Shown here one piece after another: positions 24,731-33,538 of a stretch of 64,000 bases of DNA. Both the position numbers and the translations under genes were made by a program. Source of the DNA: Gimesia aquarii (GTDB taxonomy: Bacteria > Planctomycetota > Planctomycetia > Planctomycetales > Planctomycetaceae); contig NZ_CP037920.1 in the NCBI RefSeq assembly GCF_007748195.1, positions 2,295,501 to 2,359,500 on the forward strand, written 5' to 3'. The first letter of the stretch is position 1. Each line of letters starts with the position of its first letter. Under the pieces are notes generated by a model. That model had not been told where the DNA came from. It was given only the letters and a program-made list of their open reading frames with translations, and searched no databases.

Positions 24731-25167
24731 TGAATCAGAAAAAACCATCCATTGAAAATTTGATCGACGAGACCGTCCTGCTGTTTCACCGTTTACGAGT
24801 GGTTGCTGATGAGCTTCACGGGGGAGGCGAGCTCGCTGCCGGAAAGCGGGGGGTATTAAAAGGGTTGTATGAAATTGGTCCACAAACAGTTCCCCAGATG
24901 GCGCGTGCGCGTCCGGTCTCGCGCCAACACATTCAGAGCCTCGTGAACCCACTCGTGGAGGAAGGATATGTTGAATTCATCGACAACCCGCATCACAGGC
25001 GGTCCAAACTTGTTCAACTGACTGGCACCGGACGCGTCTTTGTCGAAAAGATGCAGTTGAGAGAAGCTGAAGTCTTTCAAACTCTGTCCGCAAAGTTTTC
25101 AGAATCCAGGCTCACACAGGCCACACGCACACTGCGGTCGGTTCGCGAGTGCTTCGAAAAAGAATGA
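24730..25167 (+). CDS. MarR-family regulator
   Basis: The 145-residue product has a MarR-type winged helix: AAGKRGVLKGLYEIGPQTVPQMARARPVSRQHIQSLVNPLVEEGYVEFIDNPHHRRSKLVQLTGTGR (about residues 36-100). It is followed after 16 bases by a methyltransferase gene and is probably co-transcribed with it. The perfect 16-bp inverted repeat that covers its promoter and reaches its start codon should be its own operator. The ligand is unknown. Confidence 0.88.
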   Translation: MNQKKPSIENLIDETVLLFHRLRVVADELHGGGELAAGKRGVLKGLYEIGPQTVPQMARARPVSRQHIQSLVNPLVEEGYVEFIDNPHHRRSKLVQLTGTGRVFVEKMQLREAEVFQTLSAKFSESRLTQATRTLRSVRECFEKE

Positions 25168-25183
25168 ATCAGGAACACACATT

Positions 25184-25834
25184 ATGACGGCGACTTCATC
25201 CGAATCGCATCCCATCAGTGTCTGTAAGTCTCACGGTCTGGCGGGACAGTTTGGACATCCTACAGGATTTCTGGGATTGTTAGTTGGACGGCTTATGGCG
25301 ACCAAGAATCGATTCATGAATCAGGCAGTCGTTGAACTACTTGATGTCCAACCAAATGAATCTATATTGGAGATCGGATTCGGCCCCGGTACTGCCATTC
25401 AGGAGCTTATCAGAACAACGAAGGCCACACGGATTGCGGGCGTTGATCCTTCCACACTGATGTTATCACAGGCATCCCGCCGCAATCGACGTGGGATTCA
25501 AACAGGTCAGGTTGATCTTAAGTTGGGATCAGCCTCACAAATTCCGTTTGACGAGGAAACCTTCGATAAGGTGTTTGCTGTGAACAGTTTTCACCACTGG
25601 TCAGATCCGATAAGGGGACTCAACGAAGTCCTCCGTGTTTTGAAAAACAAGGGACAGCTAATATTGGCTTTGCGTGCCGCTCTACCGCAAAAGCGAATGT
25701 TTTCTGCTCCCGGGTTCACTGAACAGCAGATGGAACAGGTCGAACAACGTTTGCAAGCTGCGGGTTTTTCGGAGACCAGACGAGTCGAACGGGAAGCCGG
25801 CAGAAATATAGTTTGTTTGATTTCTCAAAAATAA
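25184..25834 (+). CDS. SAM-dependent class I methyltransferase
   Basis: A 216-residue Rossmann-fold methyltransferase of the UbiE type. Motif I is ILEIGFGPGTAIQELI (about residues 62-77), with the acidic motif II AGVDPSTLML and motif III FDKVFAVNSFHHWSDPIRGLNEVLRVLKNKGQLIL. The N-terminal VCKSHGLAGQFGHPTGFLGLLVGRLMATKNRFMNQAVVELL cap resembles small-molecule methyltransferases. The substrate is unknown. It is co-directional with the upstream marR. Confidence 0.87.
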   Translation: MTATSSESHPISVCKSHGLAGQFGHPTGFLGLLVGRLMATKNRFMNQAVVELLDVQPNESILEIGFGPGTAIQELIRTTKATRIAGVDPSTLMLSQASRRNRRGIQTGQVDLKLGSASQIPFDEETFDKVFAVNSFHHWSDPIRGLNEVLRVLKNKGQLILALRAALPQKRMFSAPGFTEQQMEQVEQRLQAAGFSETRRVEREAGRNIVCLISQK

Positions 25835-25930
25835 TCTCTTTCTCAGTCACACCTCGATCAATGGGTGAGTCTAAAACTCTGTATCACAGAAATAAGACTT
25901 TTTTAACCCCCACTTAATCGAGGTGAAACT

Positions 25931-26326
25931 ATGAAATCTGCTACATTAAGCGTCACTATTGCCGCTACTCCTCAGGACGTATTCGACTATGTCTCTGACC
26001 TGCAAAATATGCCACTTTGGGCTGTCAATTATTGCCAGGGAGTTCGTCAAGAGGGCGATCGATGGATTGTGACGACCCCGTTTGGCGAAATCGAAACGAC
26101 TGTTGAAGCCAACGCCGAGTATGGTATTGTGGACTTCCACTCACAAGCTGCAGCTGATGTAGACGTTTTGACGCCTACTCGTGTCGTCGCGAATGGTGAG
26201 CAGACCGAGTATATTTTCACTTTTTTTCAAGATCCAGGCATGTCTAATCAAGAATTTCAAGCGGGTCAAAAGAGTTTGCAGGAAGAACTGAATCTTCTCA
26301 AGCGACTGGTAGAGGAGAAATCATGA
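25931..26326 (+). CDS. SRPBCC-family protein coupled to an ECF sigma factor
   Basis: A 131-residue START-like protein: ATLSVTIAATPQDVFDYVSDLQNMPLWAVNYCQGVRQEGDRWIVTTPFGEIETTV, ending in a helix LQEELNLLKRLVEEKS. GAGGTG precedes the ATG. Its stop overlaps the ECF start (ATGA, 26323-26326), so both are made from one mRNA in linked amounts; it may sense a ligand for the sigma factor or act in the same response. It is not closely similar to the AHSA1 set at 5-7.5 kb. Confidence 0.82.
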   Translation: MKSATLSVTIAATPQDVFDYVSDLQNMPLWAVNYCQGVRQEGDRWIVTTPFGEIETTVEANAEYGIVDFHSQAAADVDVLTPTRVVANGEQTEYIFTFFQDPGMSNQEFQAGQKSLQEELNLLKRLVEEKS

Positions 26327-27144
26327 ATCTCGATATACTCGTCGAAAAAGCGAGAGCCGGTAGTCGTGAAGCACTCGAACAGGTTGTCGAGGCGATTCAG
26401 GATGAGATCTACCGTTTGTCAATTCGCATGCTTTGGCATCCTCACGATGCCGAAGATGCGACGCAGGAGATTCTCATTCGGGTTGTGACAAATCTGAATG
26501 CATTTCGTGGCGATTCGGCTTTCAAGACGTGGGTATATCGCATTGCCTCGAATCATTTGCTCACAACGCGCAAGCGGCGCGCGGAACAGAAACCCATCAG
26601 CTTTGAGGAGTTCGCCGCTGATCATGCAGAAGGACTTTCCGATGCGCCACCCGACGGGTATACAGAAGCCGAACAAAAGCTCCTGGTCCAGGAAGTCAAA
26701 ATCGGCTGCACACAGGCGATGTTACTTTGCCTGGACCGAGACCACCGACTGACGTACATTCTCGGCGAGATTCTGGAATTCACCAGCGTTGAGGGAGCAG
26801 CCATTTTGGAGATCACTCCAGAGGCATTTCGAAAACGACTCTCCCGCAGTCGAGAGCGAATTCAGCAGTTCATGGAAGGACATTGCGGGTTAGTCAATTC
26901 CGGAGCGGCATGCCGGTGTCACAAACGAGTCAAACAAGCAATTAAACTGGAACATGTAGATCCGAACCATCTGCTCTTCCCAAATCATCCGGCTTCCGAG
27001 AAGATGGAAATTGCAGATGTTGAACAACATGTCGCTCAACTCGAAGCCCTCCATAAGAGTGCCGCCGTATTTCGCTCGAATCCTGAATTTGACGCACCCG
27101 GGAAACTTCTGAAAACGGTTCAATCTCTGTTTGATTCGGATTAG
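26323..27144 (+). CDS. ECF sigma factor with Cys/His-rich C-terminal extension
   Basis: 273 residues. Region 2 (MLWHPHDAEDATQEILIRVVTNLNAFRGDSAFKTWVYRIASNHLLTTRKRR) and region 4 (FTSVEGAAILEITPEAFRKRLSRSRERIQQFM) are clear. After region 4 comes an extension of about 85 residues containing HCGLVNSGAACRCHKRVKQAI, a possible zinc or redox site, and a helical tail. ECF factors of about 190 residues lack this. No anti-sigma gene is adjacent; the overlapping SRPBCC gene is the only partner, so the extension may be the regulatory part. Confidence 0.87.
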   Translation: MNLDILVEKARAGSREALEQVVEAIQDEIYRLSIRMLWHPHDAEDATQEILIRVVTNLNAFRGDSAFKTWVYRIASNHLLTTRKRRAEQKPISFEEFAADHAEGLSDAPPDGYTEAEQKLLVQEVKIGCTQAMLLCLDRDHRLTYILGEILEFTSVEGAAILEITPEAFRKRLSRSRERIQQFMEGHCGLVNSGAACRCHKRVKQAIKLEHVDPNHLLFPNHPASEKMEIADVEQHVAQLEALHKSAAVFRSNPEFDAPGKLLKTVQSLFDSD

Positions 27145-27202
27145 GGGGGCTCTTTTCTATCAAAGTAATCCGTGATAAAGCCGTAAAATAAAATGTTTAA
27201 TA

Positions 27203-28426
27203 TCAGGCTGTTTCGCTGAACTTCAATCCCTCCTGGGCAGCCCAGCGATTGAGTTTGTCTTGTACTGAATCACTGGCTTCGCAATTGTGTTTACCACTAG
27301 CCTGAGAGATGAGTTTCGATTTCGGTAACACTTCGATTGTCAATTTACGTCGTCTACGTTTTCCTTTCTGTATACCCAATGACCAGATTGTGGTTTTGCG
27401 GCGGGCACAATCGGATATATAATCCGCCACACAATGGTCCATGATCCGTCCTTCATTATGAAGTTGTCGGGGAGTGAGCAATTCTTCGATAGTCCAGACG
27501 GTGCCTTCCTCTTCACACTGAAATGACCCAATATTGCTGCGCTGCCAGGGGAAATCCAGAGGGTTCACATGTGGAGGTGGCATCATGCCTTTTTCAATCA
27601 GTTCGGAGCGCCAATGTACCATGTGACGCCGCAATGACATCAAAGAACGCCCACGTAATGAAAAATCGGGTTGTACTGGTCCGTCACCTGCTCCAGGTCC
27701 CCAGGTTTTTTCAGCCGGTTTAAATCGTTGTTCATGAATGAACCGAACGATCTCAACAATCTCTTCTGTAGCAATCGGTGCATTCTGAATCAGGAAACGA
27801 ATCACTGATTCCCAAAACTCTTCATCTTCTCTTGGTGTCCACAGACAGGTTTTTCTGATCAGGATGCGGGCCAGTCGATCGTCGCCTCCGAGGGCGCGCA
27901 CCTGTGACCAGCGTAGTGTTTCGATGGGATGTAGGTCGTCTGGCGCCTGCATGAACAGCGCTGCTATCCGTTTGGTCATCCGAAAAGAATAAAGGCTCGA
28001 AAACTGACGAACACTTTGTCCCGTCGCCAGGTGCAGATAGAGTTGCATCCCCCAGTCCTTGTAATGTTCAGACCACCAGACAGGTGCCATAAAGTTTGGC
28101 ACCGGGTATTGATCAAACAGATGTTGCACCAGCGAACGCATCTGCACAAACGGGCTGGCCTCAGGAACCGACCAAGTCTCAGGGAGGCGTTCCCATTTTC
28201 GTCGGGAGCGAGCGATTCGTTCACACGCTTTGATGATCCGTTCTGTGTCAGTTGGTTTAGCTACATAGGGAGCCCCTACGCGAGGCGAAAGTATACATGT
28301 CTTAGCGCGAATCGCATGAATTAATTGCCAGAAATGATTTCTAACTCCACGCAGTGAGCAAGCATAGCGCGCAATAAAATCGTCCAGCCGACAGGCGGCA
28401 TGATGTTTTTGTTGTTGAGAAGCCAT
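27203..28426 (-). CDS. PcfJ-like protein
   Basis: The 407-residue product has the C-terminal signature of PcfJ-like proteins: WTIEELLTPRQLHNEGRIMDHCVADYISDCARRKTTIWSLGIQKGKRRRRKLTIEVLPKSKLISQASGKHNC, with the conserved H-C-V-A-x-Y near residue 325. The N-terminal two thirds are helical and carry no recognised motif. PcfJ was named in a conjugative plasmid; the molecular function is unknown and related genes occur on many chromosomes. ATG 28426 is chosen, but upstream in-frame starts to 28519 remain possible and none has a good ribosome site. Confidence 0.65.
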   Translation of the reverse strand: MASQQQKHHAACRLDDFIARYACSLRGVRNHFWQLIHAIRAKTCILSPRVGAPYVAKPTDTERIIKACERIARSRRKWERLPETWSVPEASPFVQMRSLVQHLFDQYPVPNFMAPVWWSEHYKDWGMQLYLHLATGQSVRQFSSLYSFRMTKRIAALFMQAPDDLHPIETLRWSQVRALGGDDRLARILIRKTCLWTPREDEEFWESVIRFLIQNAPIATEEIVEIVRFIHEQRFKPAEKTWGPGAGDGPVQPDFSLRGRSLMSLRRHMVHWRSELIEKGMMPPPHVNPLDFPWQRSNIGSFQCEEEGTVWTIEELLTPRQLHNEGRIMDHCVADYISDCARRKTTIWSLGIQKGKRRRRKLTIEVLPKSKLISQASGKHNCEASDSVQDKLNRWAAQEGLKFSETA

Positions 28427-28723
28427 GGTATCAGTACAAGAAATAAGAGTCACGGACAGATCGACGATGTACGCACATCGCTCCGGAAGCAGCATCATTC
28501 GCGCAGTGGGCACCAACAATGCTTCGTTCTACGTTTCAGATTGAACCCATTCTTATTAACATGACTTTCACCAGTAGCTTGCAGAGCCCCGTATTTAATG
28601 AGGCGGAACCAGAAAACAGATTGCGTGTCTTAATGAAAACAGCAGTATGAGAGCCGCAACAAATCTAACGACATCGACACATCCAATGCACACTGGTTCG
28701 GATTTTTTCGAGAGAGTACCGAA

Positions 28724-29269
28724 ATGAATAACGAAGATCAAATTCTGCTGATTCTCGATGTAGACGAAACGTTGCTGTATGCTGCGGAGCGCTGTTTACA
28801 TCGTGATTCAGATTACAGGGTCGGTCCGTACTTTGTTTATTTACGCCCCTTCCTGATCGAATTTCTAGAACAGACTCATGAGCATTTCCAAATCGCAGTC
28901 TGGTCCTCTTCCAGTTGTGATTATGTCGAAGCAATCGTCAGTACGATCTTTCCTAACGAGATACAACCAGAATTTGTCTGGAGTCGAACACGGTGCGTGC
29001 CACGACTTGATCCTGAGAGACACATACATTATTTCGTGAAAGATTTGAAAAAAGTCAAACGACGAGGATATGATCTAGACAAGGTATTGATTGTTGAAGA
29101 TACACCGCAGAAAGTAGAACGCAATTATGGAAATGCCATCTATGTTGCTCCTTTTTATGGTGATGATACGGATCAAGAATTGAAATTCCTGTCGGAGTAT
29201 TTGTTGCGTATCAGATCGCTTCCGGATTTACGGCGGATTGAAAAACGAAATTGGAAAAATCGTTTTTGA
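28724..29269 (+). CDS. FCP1/NIF-type HAD phosphatase
   Basis: A 181-residue HAD hydrolase of the FCP1/SCP branch. The catalytic motif LILDVDETLL places the nucleophile Asp at residue 12 and the acid-base Asp at 14; motif II is IAVWSSSS, and the C-terminal VLIVEDTPQKVERNYGNAIYVAPFYGDD carries the acidic motif. In eukaryotes these remove phosphate from the RNA polymerase tail; bacterial members act on other substrates. It opens the plus-strand repair island, so an RNA-end phosphatase role is possible, but unproven. Confidence 0.85.
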   Translation: MNNEDQILLILDVDETLLYAAERCLHRDSDYRVGPYFVYLRPFLIEFLEQTHEHFQIAVWSSSSCDYVEAIVSTIFPNEIQPEFVWSRTRCVPRLDPERHIHYFVKDLKKVKRRGYDLDKVLIVEDTPQKVERNYGNAIYVAPFYGDDTDQELKFLSEYLLRIRSLPDLRRIEKRNWKNRF

Positions 29270-29372
29270 AGCAGCATAAATCGGGATTTGATTTATAATG
29301 TATTTATCAAACCTTAGGGTGTTAACATTGTCTGTTTGCCCTTTTCAAAACTAAGAACCCTAAAATCATATT

Positions 29373-30404
29373 ATGACTACATCATCAATCATTCGTACTC
29401 GTCCCAAGCCCCTTGGCCAGAGTCCAGGAATTGCGATCCCCGGATTTATTCATAACGGTACTTATTTTTTTACTGAACTGGATGTTTTTGCCGATGGTTT
29501 ATTCGAATGTTGGGGAGGAGTCGACTTGGATTTCCTTACAAGAAATTTGGAGAGCGGTTGGATTTCGCCGATGATTCCTAATGGAGCAAACTTCAATATT
29601 CACGAACTAATCAGTGGAAAGGTAGTTTCTGGAAAATGGACACACAATCAAGATTCGTTACACGAAAGGCTTCTGAACTGTTTGCAGGTATTAAATCCGG
29701 AAATGAAGGATCTATTTGATTTTAAAGGTGAAGATGTAGAACTGCGGGATGGAGCAAGATATTCCAAAGTGGGGCTGATTGATGTCACTCCCTGTCAGAA
29801 AGTGTGTGTAGAAAATAGTCCTGTCGGTAAGTCCCGTTATGCTTTCGTTTGTCAGAACGGGCAGGAATATTTAGTCCCTTTGCGAATTTATGCCGATGGT
29901 GGAATTGACGTTCACCCACTTTTGGGTGAAGAGAAGTTAATCGACTTCAATGAGCTTGAATACATGATCAAAACAAAGGATCTTAGCATGACCGTTCCGG
30001 ATCATACGGTCATCGAAATAGATACGTTCGGGCGATTTGAAATTGACGACATAAATTTTGGAATCAACAATCCAGTAGAATTTTTAACTGAAGTTCAAGA
30101 CATAATTTTAGAATTGAATGGAAAACCTGATTCTGTCACAAGATGTCGCGAAGTATTTCAACAATATTTAGAGGACCCGACAGTTTTAAACCAGAAGTTA
30201 TTAAAAGAGGCCTACGAAGCAATTCCGCAGCACAATCGAATGTATGTCGGCGATATGGATACGAAAGACATACCGGTCCGGATAGCTATCTATGGGGAAA
30301 ATGAAATTGAAAACTGGTCACACCGTATAGTTGCTCGCTTAGAAAGTGATTCTAATCTCCCCACTATTAATATACCTAAACCCAAAGATAAAGGTGGTGA
30401 ATAA
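29373..30404 (+). CDS. unknown protein with internally duplicated domain
   Basis: 343 residues, soluble. Two halves look like copies: NGTYFFTELDVFADGLFECW with DLDFLTRNLESGWISPMIPNGANFNIHEL (about residues 28-92) and NGQEYLVPLRIYADGGIDVH with DFNELEYMIKTKDLSMTVPDHTVIEI (about 165-220). The tail (230-343) is helical. I do not recognise a catalytic motif. It is followed after 3 bases by another unknown gene, so the two are probably one unit inside the island. Confidence 0.7.
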   Translation: MTTSSIIRTRPKPLGQSPGIAIPGFIHNGTYFFTELDVFADGLFECWGGVDLDFLTRNLESGWISPMIPNGANFNIHELISGKVVSGKWTHNQDSLHERLLNCLQVLNPEMKDLFDFKGEDVELRDGARYSKVGLIDVTPCQKVCVENSPVGKSRYAFVCQNGQEYLVPLRIYADGGIDVHPLLGEEKLIDFNELEYMIKTKDLSMTVPDHTVIEIDTFGRFEIDDINFGINNPVEFLTEVQDIILELNGKPDSVTRCREVFQQYLEDPTVLNQKLLKEAYEAIPQHNRMYVGDMDTKDIPVRIAIYGENEIENWSHRIVARLESDSNLPTINIPKPKDKGGE

Positions 30405-30407
30405 TCA

Positions 30408-31175
30408 ATGGCATCCCAGGCCTTTTATCCAGACCTAGCGGAACCAGGAGCGTTGGCTGAACACTTACTAATGGGAATTGGTGAGATTGATAACGAGCTT
30501 CTAGTCAAATCCTGGCCAGAAGTAATTGAAGCTCAAGCAGAGGGCAAGCATTTTCACGGAACCCGACTATTCCATTCTCACTCGAGTGCAACGATTTATT
30601 GCGAACACCGATCCGTATATTTATATCTTGAGGCGGAAAGACGCATGTTTTGCATTAACTTCGCTGCTGAAGGAGTCGAAGCCGCCAGGGCTCATACATC
30701 AGATCTTGTTGTGTCAGCAAGTTTCTTTCGTCGGTGGGGCATCGACCATGTCAGTCCCGATGCACTTGATAGCGAGTTTTCCTGTGTTGAGCTGACCGAG
30801 AGAAAATCTGCTCTAGAAGAAGTAGAATCCAGATGGAATTGGTACCAAGAATCGATTGCCGAAGGGGATCCCGACCTAGTTGCCTTCTTTGAAGTTGCTT
30901 CGCTTGTGCCGGAACTCAGGCAACTTTACCCCTTTAAAAGCGTGTATTATTTTTGTTTTAGTCGCTGTACTCATTATCCTTTCACCAAAGACTGTCCTTA
31001 CGTAAAACCCAAATATGACAGTGAAACTCATAAAGTGATCACGAATTATTACCAAGTTCTGTTACATGAAAAAGTTTTAGGTGAAGGAAATGCACAAGAA
31101 GTAGTTCAAATCGTTCTCCAGCATCTACCAGAAGGCTGTGGTCCGGCGGTTTCCTGCTCTGCAGATTATCTCTAA
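30408..31175 (+). CDS. unknown protein, possibly DUF6193-like
   Basis: 255 residues without signal peptide or membrane segment. [62 protein letters not shown] and the ending [15 protein letters not shown] recall DUF6193-type proteins, a family without known function; this resemblance is from memory and weak. It starts 3 bases after the duplicated-domain gene. Conserved aromatic, Cys and His residues suggest a folded enzyme or binding domain. Confidence 0.65.
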   Translation: MASQAFYPDLAEPGALAEHLLMGIGEIDNELLVKSWPEVIEAQAEGKHFHGTRLFHSHSSATIYCEHRSVYLYLEAERRMFCINFAAEGVEAARAHTSDLVVSASFFRRWGIDHVSPDALDSEFSCVELTERKSALEEVESRWNWYQESIAEGDPDLVAFFEVASLVPELRQLYPFKSVYYFCFSRCTHYPFTKDCPYVKPKYDSETHKVITNYYQVLLHEKVLGEGNAQEVVQIVLQHLPEGCGPAVSCSADYL

Positions 31176-31251
31176 AACCAGCGAACTTGTTTGCTGAATT
31201 GGTGTCTTGTATCGAAATCAACTCTAAACTGATTCACAAGGGAGGTGTAAG

Positions 31252-31311
31252 ATGTGCGGTCAAGAATTCGATGAACAGCCGTTTTTTCGAGACGATGAGC
31301 AAACGTCGTAA
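31252..31311 (+). CDS. 19-codon ORF with strong ribosome site overlapping the SEC-C gene
   Basis: GGAGG (31241-31245) lies 6 bases before ATG 31252, among the best ribosome sites in this region. The reading frame encodes 19 residues ([19 protein letters not shown]) and stops at TAA 31309-31311, 17 bases inside the SEC-C gene in another frame. It may be a leader peptide that couples translation, or the 5' part of a gene fused by a +1 frameshift. Confidence 0.5.
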   Translation: MCGQEFDEQPFFRDDEQTS

Positions 31312-31462
31312 AGGGTTTCCATCCGAAACACAGGTCAAGCGAGGAGTGCAGATTGTTCACGGCGACAAGCTGCTGGAAGAAAAACTGGGCCGCAATGACT
31401 TGTGCCCTTGCGGTTCCGGGAAACGATTCAAAAAATGCTGTCTCAAGAAAGGTTGCTTTTGA
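31295..31462 (+). CDS. SEC-C zinc-motif mini-protein
   Basis: The 55-residue product ends in [19 protein letters not shown], the SEC-C motif that binds zinc through CxC and CC and is found at the C-terminus of SecA and many RNA-associated proteins. The N-terminus is very basic (MSKRRKG). ATG 31295 has no ribosome site of its own; ATG 31271 is an in-frame alternative. Translation may depend on the overlapping 19-codon ORF. It lies between the unknown genes and the RNA ligase gene. Confidence 0.7.
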   Translation: MSKRRKGFPSETQVKRGVQIVHGDKLLEEKLGRNDLCPCGSGKRFKKCCLKKGCF

Positions 31463-31506
31463 CGGTGTGAACAGGAATCACTTTTTTTAGAGATTGAATC
31501 AGATTA

Positions 31507-31540
31507 CATCCCACTTGGTAAGGACTCACCAAGTGGGATG
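31507..31540 (+). other. perfect 13-bp hairpin upstream of the RNA ligase gene
   Basis: CATCCCACTTGGT (31507-31519) pairs with ACCAAGTGGGATG (31528-31540) around the loop AAGGACTC. No T-tract follows (ATTCATAATAG), so it is not a standard terminator. It lies 68 bases before the RNA ligase start and may be a factor-dependent terminator, an mRNA end or an RNA control element. Confidence 0.6.
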
Positions 31541-31608
31541 ATTCATAATAGCCGCTCTGTAATAGAGACGAATTTACGATTAGTCAATAAGTTAGAAACT
31601 CCGATGCG

Positions 31609-32349
31609 ATGGGTAGTTCAAACGAAGAATTCACAAAATATCCACGAACGCCCCATTTATTTGGCTCTACTGGTACCGATGATGACAAGCACCTCGGCGA
31701 GCAGGAATCAATTAAGTTCATCTCTGACGAGTCACTGATCGTCGAGGAAAAAATTGATGGTACCAATGTGGGCATCCATTTTAAGCCCGACGGTCAGATG
31801 GTTCTCCAATGCCGGGGACACATCATCACGGAAGGGATGCACCCACAGTATGATCTCTTCAAACAGTGGGCTGTTGTGAAGCGGTCTGTGCTTGAAAAAA
31901 TGCTGGAGTGTAATTTTATCCTGTTCGGTGAATGGGTCTATGCCAAACATTCGATTCACTATCAACGACTCCCACACTACTTCTTTGAGTTTGATATCTA
32001 CGATAAGCAAGCTAGAGTATTTCTCAGTTTGAAGCGACGTTTAATGTTATTAGAAGGAACAGGCATCGAAACTGTACCCGTGATTTACACAGGGGCATTA
32101 AAGAAAAAGCAACTCGAAAAACTGATCGAACCATCAGCGTTCAACAGTGAGTTCGAAAATCCGCTGACAAACCAAATTGACAACTTGATGGAGGGACTTT
32201 ATCTGCGAACTGAGTCAGAAGGTGTGGTTTCAAAAAGAGCCAAATTTGTTCGTCCGGAATTTGTAGAGAAAATTAAACAGAGTCAACACTGGCAACATCA
32301 GGCTCTGATACCCAATTTATTATCAAAAGAAGCAGACATCTGGTCATGA
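31609..32349 (+). CDS. ATP-dependent RNA ligase (nucleotidyltransferase superfamily)
   Basis: A 246-residue ligase. Motif I is EEKIDGTN with the adenylated Lys at residue 48; motif III is [13 protein letters not shown] (E108), IIIa is YFFEFDIYD (124-132), IV is [11 protein letters not shown] (195-205) and V is [11 protein letters not shown] (208-218). The order and spacing match small RNA ligases of the Rnl type that join 5'-phosphate to 3'-OH. The C-terminus is short, so there is only a minimal extra domain. Its stop overlaps the HD-Pnk start, so healing and sealing enzymes are made together. Confidence 0.9.
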   Translation: MGSSNEEFTKYPRTPHLFGSTGTDDDKHLGEQESIKFISDESLIVEEKIDGTNVGIHFKPDGQMVLQCRGHIITEGMHPQYDLFKQWAVVKRSVLEKMLECNFILFGEWVYAKHSIHYQRLPHYFFEFDIYDKQARVFLSLKRRLMLLEGTGIETVPVIYTGALKKKQLEKLIEPSAFNSEFENPLTNQIDNLMEGLYLRTESEGVVSKRAKFVRPEFVEKIKQSQHWQHQALIPNLLSKEADIWS

Positions 32350-33458
32350 ACTGGAATCAACTCTCATCGCATTCGCTTGACGAAATTCTGGATTGGGCAG
32401 AAGCTCAAAGTTGGTGTCAAGCGATGGCACAATGCAATCAAGACCGTGGCTGGCATTCTGAGGGTGATGTCTGGACCCACACACGGATGGTCTGCGCGCA
32501 GTTGCCTGAGCTGGAAGAATGGGAGACGCTCAATTCGCATGAGCAGACCGTCTTGATTTTTACGGCTCTACTACACGATGCGGGAAAACCGCTGACAACC
32601 CAGATTGAACCTGAAACAGGGCGTATCAGATCACCCAAACATGCGATTAAGGGGGAGCATCTGGCCCGTGCGGTTTTACGTGATCTCGGTTGTAACTTGG
32701 CGACACGTGAAGAAATTGCGCGCCTCGTGCGTTTTCATGGCCGTCCTGCTTTCTTATTAGAAAAAGCAAATCCCGATCAGGAAGTGGTCTCACTTTCATG
32801 GCTCGTCAATAACAGATTGCTTTATCTGTTTGCGCTGGCTGATACGCGTGGCAGAACGACAGATTCAATGCAGCGTCCTGAAGAGAATCTGCGACTCTGG
32901 AGAATGGTGTCCGAAGAAAACCAGTGTTTCGATCAGCCGTACCCGTTTGCGAACGATCAGGCTCGTTTTTTATTTTATCGCCACAGTGAACCGAATCTGC
33001 ATTACATTCCACATGAAGATTACTCCTGTACGGTTACTATGCTGTCAGGACTGCCTGGCAGTGGGAAAGACACATGGCTGGCGAAACAACAAGTTGATCT
33101 TCCGGTTGTGTCTCTGGATGATGTGCGGGGAGAACTGGAAATACATCCTACCGAAAATCAGGGGAAAGTTGCGCAAGTCGCTCAGAAACGCTGCCGTGAT
33201 TTCTTGAGAGCAAAAACGTCTTTTGCTTATAACGCGACAAATCTCTCTCGTCAGACTCGTCAACGTTGGATTAACTTATTTGCCGACTATGGAGCGCGTA
33301 TCGAAATCGTCTACATCGAACCAAAGTTTGAAATAATACTTCAACAAAACAGACAAAGAACAGACCCGGTTCCGGAAAAAGTGATCCACGAACTTGCTCG
33401 AAAATATGAACCTCCCACAATCACGGAAGCTCATGCTCTTGTGTTCTCAGAGGGTTGA
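32346..33458 (+). CDS. HD-Pnk: HD phosphoesterase fused to polynucleotide 5'-kinase
   Basis: A 370-residue bifunctional end-healing enzyme. The N-terminal HD domain has H45 (WTHTRMV), H77-D78 (LLHDAGKP), H131 (FHGRP) and D166 (ALADTRGR) as metal ligands; such domains remove 2',3'-cyclic or 3'-phosphate. The C-terminal kinase has the P-loop GLPGSGKD (235-242), SLDDVRGEL (D258/D259) and [14 protein letters not shown]. The HD-then-kinase order matches HD-Pnk described from Runella. Start ATG overlaps the ligase stop (ATGA). Together with the ligase this forms a full cut-and-seal pathway. Confidence 0.92.
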   Translation: MNWNQLSSHSLDEILDWAEAQSWCQAMAQCNQDRGWHSEGDVWTHTRMVCAQLPELEEWETLNSHEQTVLIFTALLHDAGKPLTTQIEPETGRIRSPKHAIKGEHLARAVLRDLGCNLATREEIARLVRFHGRPAFLLEKANPDQEVVSLSWLVNNRLLYLFALADTRGRTTDSMQRPEENLRLWRMVSEENQCFDQPYPFANDQARFLFYRHSEPNLHYIPHEDYSCTVTMLSGLPGSGKDTWLAKQQVDLPVVSLDDVRGELEIHPTENQGKVAQVAQKRCRDFLRAKTSFAYNATNLSRQTRQRWINLFADYGARIEIVYIEPKFEIILQQNRQRTDPVPEKVIHELARKYEPPTITEAHALVFSEG

Positions 33459-33538
33459 TTCACTATTTCCATCGCTATTTGTTATTTTGTAGTTTTGAAC
33501 TACATTCAAATGTTTTGTTATTGTCGCGGACACTGTAG

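Noticed and set aside
28427-31608. Sigma-54 promoter and RtcR-type regulator for the RNA-repair island
   Set aside because: I found no GG-N10-GC promoter near the repair genes and no CARF/AAA+ regulator; the only sigma-54 activator belongs to the P460 locus.
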